Positions 1-5,919 of a stretch of 6,181 nt of DNA are shown one piece after another. Each line of letters starts with the position of its first letter. The first letter of the stretch is position 1. The DNA lies in assembly GCA_900540545.1 (NCBI GenBank), contig UQGJ01000109.1, positions 1-6,181 of the forward strand, written 5' to 3'. The stretch is from an uncultured Eubacteriales bacterium (lineage in GTDB: Bacteria > Bacillota > Clostridia > Oscillospirales > Oscillospiraceae). The position numbers and the translations under genes were made by a program. The notes beneath the pieces were generated by a model, which saw only the letters and a program-made list of their open reading frames with translations, made no database searches and was not told the origin of the DNA.

Positions 1-64
1 CCTTTCTGAAACCAGAAAGGGAACCCCGCCCGGAGGGCAAGCCCCCGGCAGGGCCACGCCCTGA
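1..64. other. Hairpin-rich leader upstream of spmB, possibly the end of spmA
   Basis: Three short inverted repeats lie in a row. Bases 1-8 pair perfectly with 13-20 around the loop AAAC. Bases 28-31 (GCCC) pair with 35-38 (GGGC). Bases 49-54 (CAGGGC) pair with 58-63 (GCCCTG) around a 3-base loop. None is followed by a T run, so none is a canonical terminator. Frame 2 is open from the window edge to a TGA at 62-64, about 20 codons rich in Pro, Gly and Arg. In spore formers spmA usually lies just upstream of spmB, so this could be the last part of spmA. The peptide is too short and too compositionally biased for me to recognise, so it is not called as a gene. Confidence 0.35.
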
Positions 65-70
65 CCCTCA

Positions 71-76
71 AAGGAG
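71..76 (+). promoter_or_regulatory. spmB ribosome binding site
   Basis: AAGGAG at 71-76 lies 8 bases before the ATG at 85. This favours ATG 85 over the in-frame GTG at 76, which overlaps the Shine-Dalgarno sequence itself. Confidence 0.8.
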
Positions 77-84
77 TGATTCCT

Positions 85-609
85 ATGGACCTCTTCTTCA
101 ACATGCTGGTCCCCCTCATCATCGCCGTGGTGGCCCTCTACGGCATCCTCCGACGGGTGGATGTCTACGACGCCCTGGTCCACGGGGCGGCGGACGGCCT
201 GGGGGTGCTCATCCGCATCGTGCCCCCCCTCATCGGCCTGCTCACCGCCGTCTATATGCTCCGGGCCTCCGGTGCCCTGGAGCTGGCGGCCCAGGCCCTG
301 GGGCCGGTGCTGGAAAAGCTGGGCATCCCCGCCGAGACCATGGCCCTGCTGCTGGTCCGCCCGGTGAGCGGCAGCGCCGCCCTGGGGGTGGGGGCCGACC
401 TGATCGCCACCTATGGCCCCGACTCCCTGGTGGGCCGGACAGCGGCGGTGATGCTGGGCTCCACCGAGACCACCTTCTATACCATCGCCGTCTACTTCGG
501 CGCGGCGGGCATCGTCAAGACCCGCTACGCCGTCCCTGCCGCCCTGTGCGCCGACCTGGCCGGCTTCATCGCCGCCGCCTGGGCGGTCCGCATCATTTTT
601 TACCGATGA
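85..609 (+). CDS. spmB: Spore maturation protein B (SpmB)
   Basis: This 174-residue integral membrane protein belongs to the SpmB family, which contains the nucleoside-recognition/gate domain. In Bacillus and Clostridium, SpmA and SpmB are needed for full dehydration of the spore core and hence heat resistance; the transported substrate is unknown. Hydrophobic segments appear at about residues 7-22, 40-58, 84-102, 119-140 and 149-172. Family signatures are RPVSGSAALGV (92-102) and GSTETTFYTIAVYFGA (125-140). The length is close to the roughly 178 residues of B. subtilis SpmB, so the gene looks complete. The start at ATG 85 is set by AAGGAG 8 bases upstream. A partner spmA is expected just left of the window. 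Downstream, the conserved sporulation context stops and an RM operon with its own promoter begins 91 bases later. I see no hairpin terminator after the stop, so some read-through is possible. Confidence 0.94.
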   Translation: MDLFFNMLVPLIIAVVALYGILRRVDVYDALVHGAADGLGVLIRIVPPLIGLLTAVYMLRASGALELAAQALGPVLEKLGIPAETMALLLVRPVSGSAALGVGADLIATYGPDSLVGRTAAVMLGSTETTFYTIAVYFGAAGIVKTRYAVPAALCADLAGFIAAAWAVRIIFYR

Positions 610-626
610 AAAATGCCCCCTCCCCG

Positions 627-660
627 CAAGAAAAACGCTTGTCGAATCCCGACTTTCTTG
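627..660. repeat. Nested inverted repeat over the RM operon promoter
   Basis: The outer arms CAAGAAA (627-633) and TTTCTTG (654-660) are perfectly complementary over 7 bp. Inside them, GTCG (641-644) and CGAC (650-653) form a second 4-bp stem around AATCC. The inner right arm abuts the outer right arm directly, while the left arms are separated by 7 bases. The repeat covers the -35 element and reaches the TG just upstream of the -10 element. This position would suit an operator for a DNA-binding regulator. A short RNA hairpin ending spmB transcription is less likely because no T run follows. The regulator is unknown, and no controller (C) protein gene is present in the window. Confidence 0.45.
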
Positions 661-667
661 TTATGAT
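639..667 (+). promoter_or_regulatory. Sigma-A-type promoter of the RM operon
   Basis: TTGTCG at 639-644 matches the -35 consensus at 4 of 6 bases. TATGAT at 662-667 matches the -10 consensus at 5 of 6. The spacer is exactly 17 bp, and TG at 659-660 with one base before the -10 makes an extended -10. Transcription would start near 674, giving a leader of about 27 bases before the ATG at 701. The site lies in the only AT-richer stretch between spmB and the methyltransferase genes. Confidence 0.65.
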
Positions 668-685
668 AAAGGGTACGAACAGGAG

Positions 686-691
686 AGGAGG
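686..691 (+). promoter_or_regulatory. Ribosome binding site of the first methyltransferase
   Basis: AGGAGG at 686-691 is a full-consensus Shine-Dalgarno sequence, 9 bases before the ATG at 701 and inside the purine run AGGAGAGGAGGGAAG. It is by far the strongest such site in the RM operon. The two downstream genes lack comparable sites and probably depend on translational coupling. Confidence 0.75.
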
Positions 692-700
692 GAAGCGGCC

Positions 701-1726
701 ATGGACTACAAGACCACCGGCATCAACAACCGGCGCTATCTGGGCAACAAATACCGGCTGCTGCCCTTCATCCAGTCGGTGGTGGAGCGGGAGTGCGGGG
801 AGATCGAATCGGTGCTGGACATCTTCGCGGGCACCGGGGCGGTGGCCTCCGCATTCCTGGACAAGCGGGTCCTCACCAACGACAACTTATACAGCAACTA
901 CATCTGCCACATCGCCTGGTTCAGCCCCCAGCCCTACCGGCTGGACCGGCTGGTCCGGTACATCACCGAGTTCAACGAGACCGAGGTGACGGAGGAGAAC
1001 TACATGTCGGAGAACTTTGCCGACACCTTCTTCTCCGCCGCCGACTGCCGGAAGATCGGCCATATCCGCCAGACCATCGAGGACCTCTACGCCTCCCGCC
1101 GCCTCAACCGGCGGGAGCGGGCCCTCCTCATCACGTCCCTGCTGTACGCCATGGACCGCATCGCCAACACCTGCGGGCACTACGACGCCTACCGCCAGGG
1201 GGTGGCCTTTGGCCGCCGCCTGGAGCTGCGGGTGCCGGTGGCGGAGCTGGGCCTGAACCCCGGCAACCGCTGCTATAACCGGGACGCCAACCGGCTGGTC
1301 CGCCGGGTGGGGGCCGACCTGCTGTACATCGACCCCCCCTACAACTCCCGGCAGTACTGCGACGCCTACCACGTGCTGGAAAACGTGGCCCGGTGGGAGC
1401 GCCCCCCCGTGACGGGGGTGGCCCGGAAGATGGACCGCTCCGCCCTGAAAAGCGACTACTGCACCTCCAGGGCCGCCGCCGCCTTCGAGGACCTCATCGT
1501 CCACGCCCGGGCCAGGTATATCCTGCTGTCCTACAACAACATGGCCACCAAGGGCAACGACCGCTCCAACGCCAAGATCACCGACGAGGACATTCTGCGC
1601 GTCCTCTCCGCCAAGGGGGAAGTGCGGATTTTTTCCGAGGGGTACAAGCCCTTCAGCGCCGGGAAATCGGACATCCGGGAGAACGAGGAGCGGCTGTTCC
1701 TCTGTATTTGCCATGAAAACGCCTGA
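701..1726 (+). CDS. D12-class N6-adenine DNA methyltransferase (M1 of type IIS RM system)
   Basis: This 341-residue enzyme would transfer a methyl group from S-adenosylmethionine to N6 of adenine in one strand of the RM recognition site. The motif order is that of the D12 (alpha, Dam-like) class: motif X, RRYLGNK (residues 11-17), with the conserved G15 and K17; motif I, FAGTG (42-46), for AdoMet binding; and catalytic motif IV, DPPY (211-214), extended as DPPYNSRQYCDAYHVLENV. YILLSYNN (273-280) fits the strand typical of motif VI. Residues of about 75-195, between motifs I and IV, would be the target recognition domain. The extended DPPYNSRQY form and the RRYLGNK start resemble methyltransferases of type IIS systems more than Dam itself. 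It is the first gene of the operon, has the best ribosome binding site, and overlaps the second methyltransferase by 14 bases. All motifs are intact, so it is predicted active. Its exact target is not readable from sequence. Confidence 0.92.
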   Translation: MDYKTTGINNRRYLGNKYRLLPFIQSVVERECGEIESVLDIFAGTGAVASAFLDKRVLTNDNLYSNYICHIAWFSPQPYRLDRLVRYITEFNETEVTEENYMSENFADTFFSAADCRKIGHIRQTIEDLYASRRLNRRERALLITSLLYAMDRIANTCGHYDAYRQGVAFGRRLELRVPVAELGLNPGNRCYNRDANRLVRRVGADLLYIDPPYNSRQYCDAYHVLENVARWERPPVTGVARKMDRSALKSDYCTSRAAAAFEDLIVHARARYILLSYNNMATKGNDRSNAKITDEDILRVLSAKGEVRIFSEGYKPFSAGKSDIRENEERLFLCICHENA

Positions 1727-2642
1727 GCCGCTGCTGCAGTCGCCGCTGAACTACACCGGCGGCAAATACCGCCTGCTGCCCCAGCTCCTGCCCCACTTCC
1801 CCAAGCGGGCGGGGCTGTTCGTGGACCTCTTCTGCGGGGGGGGCAACGTGGGCGTCAACGCCGCCGCCCGGCAGGTCCTGTTCAACGACGCCGACCCCCG
1901 GCTTATGGGCCTGCTGGAGACCTTCCGGCGGACCGGCCCGGAGGACCTGGCCGCCTTCCTGGAGCAGACCATCGACCGCTACGGCCTCACCCGCACCAGC
2001 GAATACGGTTATGCCCACTACGGCTGCGAGAGCGGCAGGGGGGTGGCGGAGGTCAACCGCCCCGGTTTCCTCCGCCTGCGGGCCGACTTCAACGCCATGG
2101 ACCCGGCCCACCCGGACTACTACCCCACCCTCTACGCCCTGGTCCTCTACGCCTTCAATAACCAGCTCCGCTTCAACGAGGCGGGGCAGTTCAACCTGCC
2201 CGTGGGCAAGCGGGACTTCAACAGCCGTATGCGGGCCAAGCTGTGGGCCTTCCAGGACCGCCTCCGGTCCGGGAACTACCTCCTGCGGTGCGGGGACTTC
2301 CGCACCCTGGACCCGGCCCAGTTCGGCCGGGGGGCCTTCCTCTACGCCGACCCCCCTTACCTCATCACCACCGCCACCTATAACGAACGGGGGGGCTGGG
2401 ACGAGGACATGGAGCGGGCCCTGCTGGACTACCTGGACGCCGCCCACGCCGCCGGGGTCCGCTTCGCCCTGTCCAACGTGCTGGAGAGCAAGGGCCGGGT
2501 CAACGAGATCTTATTGGAGTGGACGGCGCGGAACCGGCGGCGGTACACCGTCCACCACCTGGATTACCACTACGGCAACGCCAACTACCACACCCTGGAC
2601 CGCACCGCCCGGGCGGATGAGATTTTGGTGGTGAACCGCTGA
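1713..2642 (+). CDS. Dam-family N6-adenine DNA methyltransferase (M2 of type IIS RM system)
   Basis: This 309-residue D12-class adenine methyltransferase is from a different subgroup than its neighbour. Motif X is PLNYTGGKYRLL (residues 11-22), motif I is DLFCGGGNVG (38-47), catalytic motif IV is DPPY (213-216), and FALSN (251-255) lies in the motif VI position. FNNQLRFN (148-155) sits where Dam-like enzymes have the NGLCRYN-type element before the target loop, and the C-terminal ADEILVVN (301-308) matches the VDELL-type ending of the Dam family. It probably methylates the strand not served by the first methyltransferase, as an asymmetric site requires. The start codon lies inside the end of the first gene (14-base overlap), and the nearest purine-rich site (GAGGAG, 1685-1690) is 22 bases away, too far to act well, so coupling to upstream translation is likely. 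Its stop overlaps the nuclease start as TGATG. A solitary Dam-like role is possible but unlikely in this context. Confidence 0.92.
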   Translation: MKTPEPLLQSPLNYTGGKYRLLPQLLPHFPKRAGLFVDLFCGGGNVGVNAAARQVLFNDADPRLMGLLETFRRTGPEDLAAFLEQTIDRYGLTRTSEYGYAHYGCESGRGVAEVNRPGFLRLRADFNAMDPAHPDYYPTLYALVLYAFNNQLRFNEAGQFNLPVGKRDFNSRMRAKLWAFQDRLRSGNYLLRCGDFRTLDPAQFGRGAFLYADPPYLITTATYNERGGWDEDMERALLDYLDAAHAAGVRFALSNVLESKGRVNEILLEWTARNRRRYTVHHLDYHYGNANYHTLDRTARADEILVVNR

Positions 2643-4630
2643 TGGAACACGAGAACATCCCCTATCAGAGCTACTGCTGGTGCCTGGGGACCACCAGCTA
2701 CCGCACCCGGAACTTCAACCAGAGCATCGAGTGGCAATTGGACCTGCTGGACGAGTTCCGCCAGAGCCCGCCGTGGAGTGTTATGCCTTGGAACAGCGAG
2801 ACCCAGGCGGCCTATTACCAGTTCATGCAGGCACGGGGCTTCGTCAAGGGGGACGCCCCCCGGCCGGACAAGGACGCCCGGGAAAAGACCTCCGGCCTGG
2901 TGGACATCGGCCTGCTGGATCAGCACCGGCGGCTCACCGAGGCGGGGCGGTCCCTGCTGGCATTGAGCCGGGCGGGGGACTTCGCCCCGGACAACCCCCT
3001 GGACCTCCCCAAGGACAGCTTCCTCTATCTGAAGCAGCTCCTGAAGACCGGGAACACCGTGGACGGCGGCACGGTGCGGCCCTATCTGGTGCTGGTCTAT
3101 CTGCTGGAGCGGCTGGACTACCTCACCGACGACGAGTTCACCTACCTGCTGCCCCTGTGCGTCAACCGGGGCGTGACGGAGGAGCTGGTGGAGCGCATCG
3201 CCGCCCTCCGCGCCCAGGGCGGCGGGGTGGACTCGGTCCTGTTGGAGACCGTGATGGAGCGGGCCAACTACGCCCGGGCCTATCAGACGTTCATGGACAA
3301 CCCCGTCACGGAGGACCTCCTCTGCGCCGTGGGCATGAACCGGAAGAGCCGGGGCTATGACCGGGCCTATTACCCCCTCTATCAGGCCCTGCGGGCCGTG
3401 GTGGTGGAGGGGGACGAGGGCCGGCTCCGGGCGGTCTTTGACGCCGCCAAGGGACTGAACCTATCTAAATATTGGAAGCCTGCGCTCTTTGGAACCCACA
3501 CCTCCGCCGCCATCCGGCGGGACCCGGCGGGGTGCTTCCGCCGGGAGGTGCCCTGGGGGGAGGACGAGACAACCTTCAAGGAGCTGTTTTTCCTGCGGAT
3601 GCACCTGTTCAAGTGCAAGGCCACCCTGTCCGACTACAAGGACCTGAACCGGCGCTATTTCCGCCTCACCGACACCGTCCTGTTCGAGGACGGGACCGTG
3701 AAGCTGGACGTGGCCCCCCGGCAGTTCTTCGGGATGGCCATGGAGGGCCTGTGGCCGGAGGCGTTCCGGCCCTGCGGCCTGTTGGAAGCGGACGTCCCCC
3801 TGGAGGACATCTCCCCCAGTCTGGCGGTGGACGAGGGGGCGCTGGCGGCGGCCATCAGCGCCGCCCTGGGCCTCCCGGTGGCCAATATGGCCCAGGCCCG
3901 TCAGGCCGTCCGGGACGAGCGGCACCGCCGCTTCGACCGGCTCATCGACGCCCGGTTCAGCGACGGGGTGCTGATGACCCTGCTGGACCAGTTCCGGGAC
4001 CGGGACGACGAGGCCCTCCAGAACGCCGTCACCGACAACGCCGACGTGCCCACCCTCTTCGAGTACGTGCTGGGCATCCTCTGGTACAAGCTCAGCGGCC
4101 GGCAGGGGAATATCCTGGACTACATGAACCTGTCCCTGGAGGCCGACCTGCTGCCCCGGACCCACGCCGGCGGGGGAGAGGCGGACATCGTCTACCAATA
4201 CGACCAGCCCACGGCGACCTACGGTCCCCATACCCTGCTGCTGGAGGCCACCCTGGTGGACGACACCGGCCAGCGTCGGATGGAGGAGGAGCCGGTGACC
4301 CGCCACCTGGGCCGCTACCTGCTGGACCACCCGGACCGGGAGGCCTACTGCGTCTTTGTGGCCCCCTACCTGGATATCAACGTCATCGCGGCCTTCCGGG
4401 CCAAGAAGAATACCCCCTGGTACGACCCCGGTGACTGGAACCGCCATGTGCCGGGGATGAAGGTCATCCCCCTGAGCACCGCCGACTTAAAACAAATGTT
4501 AATAAACGGAAGAAGGTACCAAGACCTGTACCCCGCCTTCACCGCCGCCCACGCCTCGGAGGAGGAGGACGTCCCCTCCTGGTACCGCCAGCTCCAGCAG
4601 AGCCTGGAAGCCACCGGTCCGCAGGCTTAA
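2642..4630 (+). CDS. AlwI/BstNBI-family type IIS restriction endonuclease
   Basis: This 662-residue nuclease resembles AlwI, PleI, MlyI and the nickase N.BstNBI, which bind a 5-bp asymmetric site and cut a few bases to one side. Compared from memory with N.BstNBI (about 604 residues), the N-terminal part (1-110; WCLGTTSYRTRNF near 13-25 and LTEAGRSLLAL at 98-108) fits the recognition region. The C-terminal part (about 470-630) is the PD-(D/E)XK catalytic domain. Candidate catalytic residues are E474 (TLFEYV), D515 (THAGGGEADIVY), E535 (LLLEAT), E548 and H555 (MEEEPVTRH, 547-555), equivalent to E418, D456, E469, E482 and H489 of N.BstNBI. D515 and E535 are 20 residues apart, against 13 there, indicating a 7-residue insertion. 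YCVFVAP (569-575) and MKVIPLS (606-612) match later strands of the fold. The gene starts at the last base of the M2 stop (TGATG), with only a weak GGTGGTGA upstream. Whether it cuts both strands or only nicks cannot be told from sequence. Confidence 0.88.
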   Translation: MEHENIPYQSYCWCLGTTSYRTRNFNQSIEWQLDLLDEFRQSPPWSVMPWNSETQAAYYQFMQARGFVKGDAPRPDKDAREKTSGLVDIGLLDQHRRLTEAGRSLLALSRAGDFAPDNPLDLPKDSFLYLKQLLKTGNTVDGGTVRPYLVLVYLLERLDYLTDDEFTYLLPLCVNRGVTEELVERIAALRAQGGGVDSVLLETVMERANYARAYQTFMDNPVTEDLLCAVGMNRKSRGYDRAYYPLYQALRAVVVEGDEGRLRAVFDAAKGLNLSKYWKPALFGTHTSAAIRRDPAGCFRREVPWGEDETTFKELFFLRMHLFKCKATLSDYKDLNRRYFRLTDTVLFEDGTVKLDVAPRQFFGMAMEGLWPEAFRPCGLLEADVPLEDISPSLAVDEGALAAAISAALGLPVANMAQARQAVRDERHRRFDRLIDARFSDGVLMTLLDQFRDRDDEALQNAVTDNADVPTLFEYVLGILWYKLSGRQGNILDYMNLSLEADLLPRTHAGGGEADIVYQYDQPTATYGPHTLLLEATLVDDTGQRRMEEEPVTRHLGRYLLDHPDREAYCVFVAPYLDINVIAAFRAKKNTPWYDPGDWNRHVPGMKVIPLSTADLKQMLINGRRYQDLYPAFTAAHASEEEDVPSWYRQLQQSLEATGPQA

Positions 4631-4639
4631 TTCTTCATA

Positions 4640-4684
4640 AAAAACGGCGGGGTCCATGAGAATATCATGGACCCCGCCGTTTTT
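4640..4684. terminator. Bidirectional rho-independent terminator
   Basis: A perfect 20-bp stem (4640-4659 with 4665-4684) closes on the 5-base loop GAATA. The core is GC-rich (CGGCGGGG/CCCCGCCG). The outer end is A on the left and T on the right: a T run at 4680-4684 serves plus-strand transcripts, and the complement of the A run at 4639-4644 serves minus-strand transcripts. It starts 9 bases after the nuclease stop and lies 9 bases beyond the permease stop, between two convergent genes, so it can end both. Confidence 0.93.
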
Positions 4685-4693
4685 CAAATCGTT

Positions 4694-5809
4694 CTAATCC
4701 CGCGCCTCGCCCAGCCGCTTGTGCACGTCCTTTTTCACCAGCGTGTAGAGGATGGAGGCCACCGGGACGCTCAGGAGCATCCCCACGAACCCGAACAGCC
4801 CCCCGCCCACGGTGACGGCGGCCAGGACCCAGATGCCGGGCAGCCCCAGGGAGGTGCCCACCACCCGGGGATAGACCACGTTGCCCTCGAACTGCTGGAG
4901 GCAGACCAGCATGATGAGGAACCACACGGCCCTGAGGGGGTCGATCATAGCCAGCAGCAGGGCGGAGGTAAAGGCCCCTACATACGCGCCCACGATGGGC
5001 ACCAGGGCGGAGACGCCGATGAGGACGGCAATGAGCAGGGCGTACTCGAAGCGGAAAATCAGCATGCCGATGAAGGTCAGCGTGCCCAGAATACAGGCGT
5101 CGGTGACCTGGCCCATGACGAATTTGCTGAAGGTCCCCGCCGTCAGGGCGGCCACGTCCAGCAGCCTGCGGTAGAGCGAATCAGGGAGGTAAGCCTTCAT
5201 GATCCGGCGGCACTGGGAGAGTAGGTAGTCCTTACCCGCCAGCATGTAGACGGAGAACACGAAGGAGAGGGCCACGTTGATGACCACGGTGACGATGCTG
5301 TTGGTCAGGTTCACCAGTTGGGGGACCGCGCCGGACAGGGCGGCCAGCACGCCGTCCAGCAGATTTTTCAGCACCTGGTCCAGCTTGGACAGGTCCAACT
5401 GCTCCAGATGGAGGCTGGACAGCAGCCCGTTGAGCCAGACCTGGGCCTGGTCCACGTAGCCGCTGAGGTTGGAGGCGAAGCGGCCGATGTTGAACACCAG
5501 CTCCGGGATAACGAAGGCGAACACGGCGGCCACCACGCCGAAGAGGATGAGGTAGGAGATGACCACCGCCAGGGGCAGGCTCAGCCTGTTCAGCTTGCTC
5601 TTGCCGAAGGCCCGGTCGAACAGCCGCCGAAAGAAGGCGCAGGGACGGCTCAGCACAAAGGCGATGGCCAGCCCCACAAAGAGGGGCGTGAGGATGGCGA
5701 AGGCCCGGCCGAACACGTCCCACAGGGTGTCGAACTTTACGATGAGCAAAATCAGTCCCACGGTGAAGGTGATAAGCAGCATCAGGCTGCGGAAGAGCTT
5801 CTTGTCCAA
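4694..5809 (-). CDS. AI-2E family transporter (permease)
   Basis: This 371-residue polytopic membrane protein is of the AI-2E family (TqsA/PerM/YtvI type). Members are proposed to export autoinducer-2 or, in some branches, to exchange ions; the substrate here is unknown. Hydrophobic segments lie near residues 8-25, 35-53, 78-101, 165-191, 236-252, 256-288, 294-305 and 326-358. The soluble stretch at about 105-160 is typical between the third and fourth helices. Signatures include FVMGQVTDACILG (230-242), VPIVGAYVGA (270-279), QQFEGNVVYPRVVGTSLGLPG (305-325) and FGFVGMLLSVPVA (339-351). The start is probably TTG at 5809: AGGGG lies 8 bases upstream, and no ATG or GTG occurs in frame before the upstream stop at 5843-5845. 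The gene is single, converges on the RM operon, shares its terminator, and has its own promoter. It has no evident link to restriction and is probably the resident chromosomal neighbour. Confidence 0.92.
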   Translation of the reverse strand: MDKKLFRSLMLLITFTVGLILLIVKFDTLWDVFGRAFAILTPLFVGLAIAFVLSRPCAFFRRLFDRAFGKSKLNRLSLPLAVVISYLILFGVVAAVFAFVIPELVFNIGRFASNLSGYVDQAQVWLNGLLSSLHLEQLDLSKLDQVLKNLLDGVLAALSGAVPQLVNLTNSIVTVVINVALSFVFSVYMLAGKDYLLSQCRRIMKAYLPDSLYRRLLDVAALTAGTFSKFVMGQVTDACILGTLTFIGMLIFRFEYALLIAVLIGVSALVPIVGAYVGAFTSALLLAMIDPLRAVWFLIMLVCLQQFEGNVVYPRVVGTSLGLPGIWVLAAVTVGGGLFGFVGMLLSVPVASILYTLVKKDVHKRLGEARD

Positions 5810-5817
5810 GAAACACG

Positions 5818-5822
5818 CCCCT
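5818..5822 (-). promoter_or_regulatory. Ribosome binding site for the permease TTG start
   Basis: AGGGG on the minus strand lies 8 bases before the TTG at 5809. It is modest in strength but well placed, and it is the main evidence for a non-ATG start. Confidence 0.55.
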
Positions 5823-5841
5823 ATCTCAGTGAAGTGGGAAC

Positions 5842-5870
5842 ACTATAACATAAATGGGACGGGGAAACAA
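5842..5870 (-). promoter_or_regulatory. Sigma-A-type promoter of the AI-2E permease gene
   Basis: Read on the minus strand, TTGTTT (5870-5865) is the -35 and TATAGT (5847-5842) is the -10, matching consensus at 5 of 6 bases. The spacer is 17 bp and includes a TG one base before the -10 (extended -10). Transcription would start near 5835, leaving about 25 bases before the TTG start. This supports the upstream TTG as the true start and shows that the gene is transcribed on its own. Confidence 0.65.
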
Positions 5871-5891
5871 GGGGCGCGGCCCCTCCGGGGG

Positions 5892-5919
5892 GTCCTCTTT
5901 CTTCTCGAAGAAAGAGGAC
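5892..5919. repeat. 13-bp-arm palindrome upstream of the permease promoter
   Basis: GTCCTCTTTCTTC (5892-5904) is perfectly complementary to GAAGAAAGAGGAC (5907-5919), with only TC between the arms. One strand of each arm is nearly pure pyrimidine or purine. No T run follows on either strand, so it is not a standard terminator. It lies about 22 bases upstream of the permease -35. It could be an interspersed palindromic repeat, a protein-binding site or a cruciform-forming element. Roles are unproven. Confidence 0.7.

Noticed and set aside
2..64. Partial spmA coding sequence at the left edge
   Set aside because: Only about 20 codons of low-complexity sequence are visible in the open frame. Position favours spmA but the peptide is not recognisable, so it is mentioned only as a possibility.
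76..84. GTG start for spmB at 76
   Set aside because: The GTG overlaps the Shine-Dalgarno sequence AAGGAG, which is ideally spaced for the ATG at 85.
610..700. Controller (C) protein gene upstream of the RM operon
   Set aside because: The gap is only 91 bases and contains no short helix-turn-helix reading frame; it is occupied by the promoter and ribosome binding site.
887..1714. Long minus-strand open frame opposite the first methyltransferase
   Set aside because: The product is a Gly/Val/His/Pro-rich string typical of the complement of GC-rich coding DNA. The plus strand encodes a full set of methyltransferase motifs.
3461..4447. Long open frames on both strands overlapping the nuclease gene
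   Set aside because: They are compositional shadows in high-GC DNA, without domains or ribosome binding sites. The nuclease frame carries the catalytic motifs.
5892..5919. Intrinsic terminator call for the 13-bp palindrome
   Set aside because: No T run follows the stem on either strand, and it lies upstream of the permease promoter rather than after a gene.
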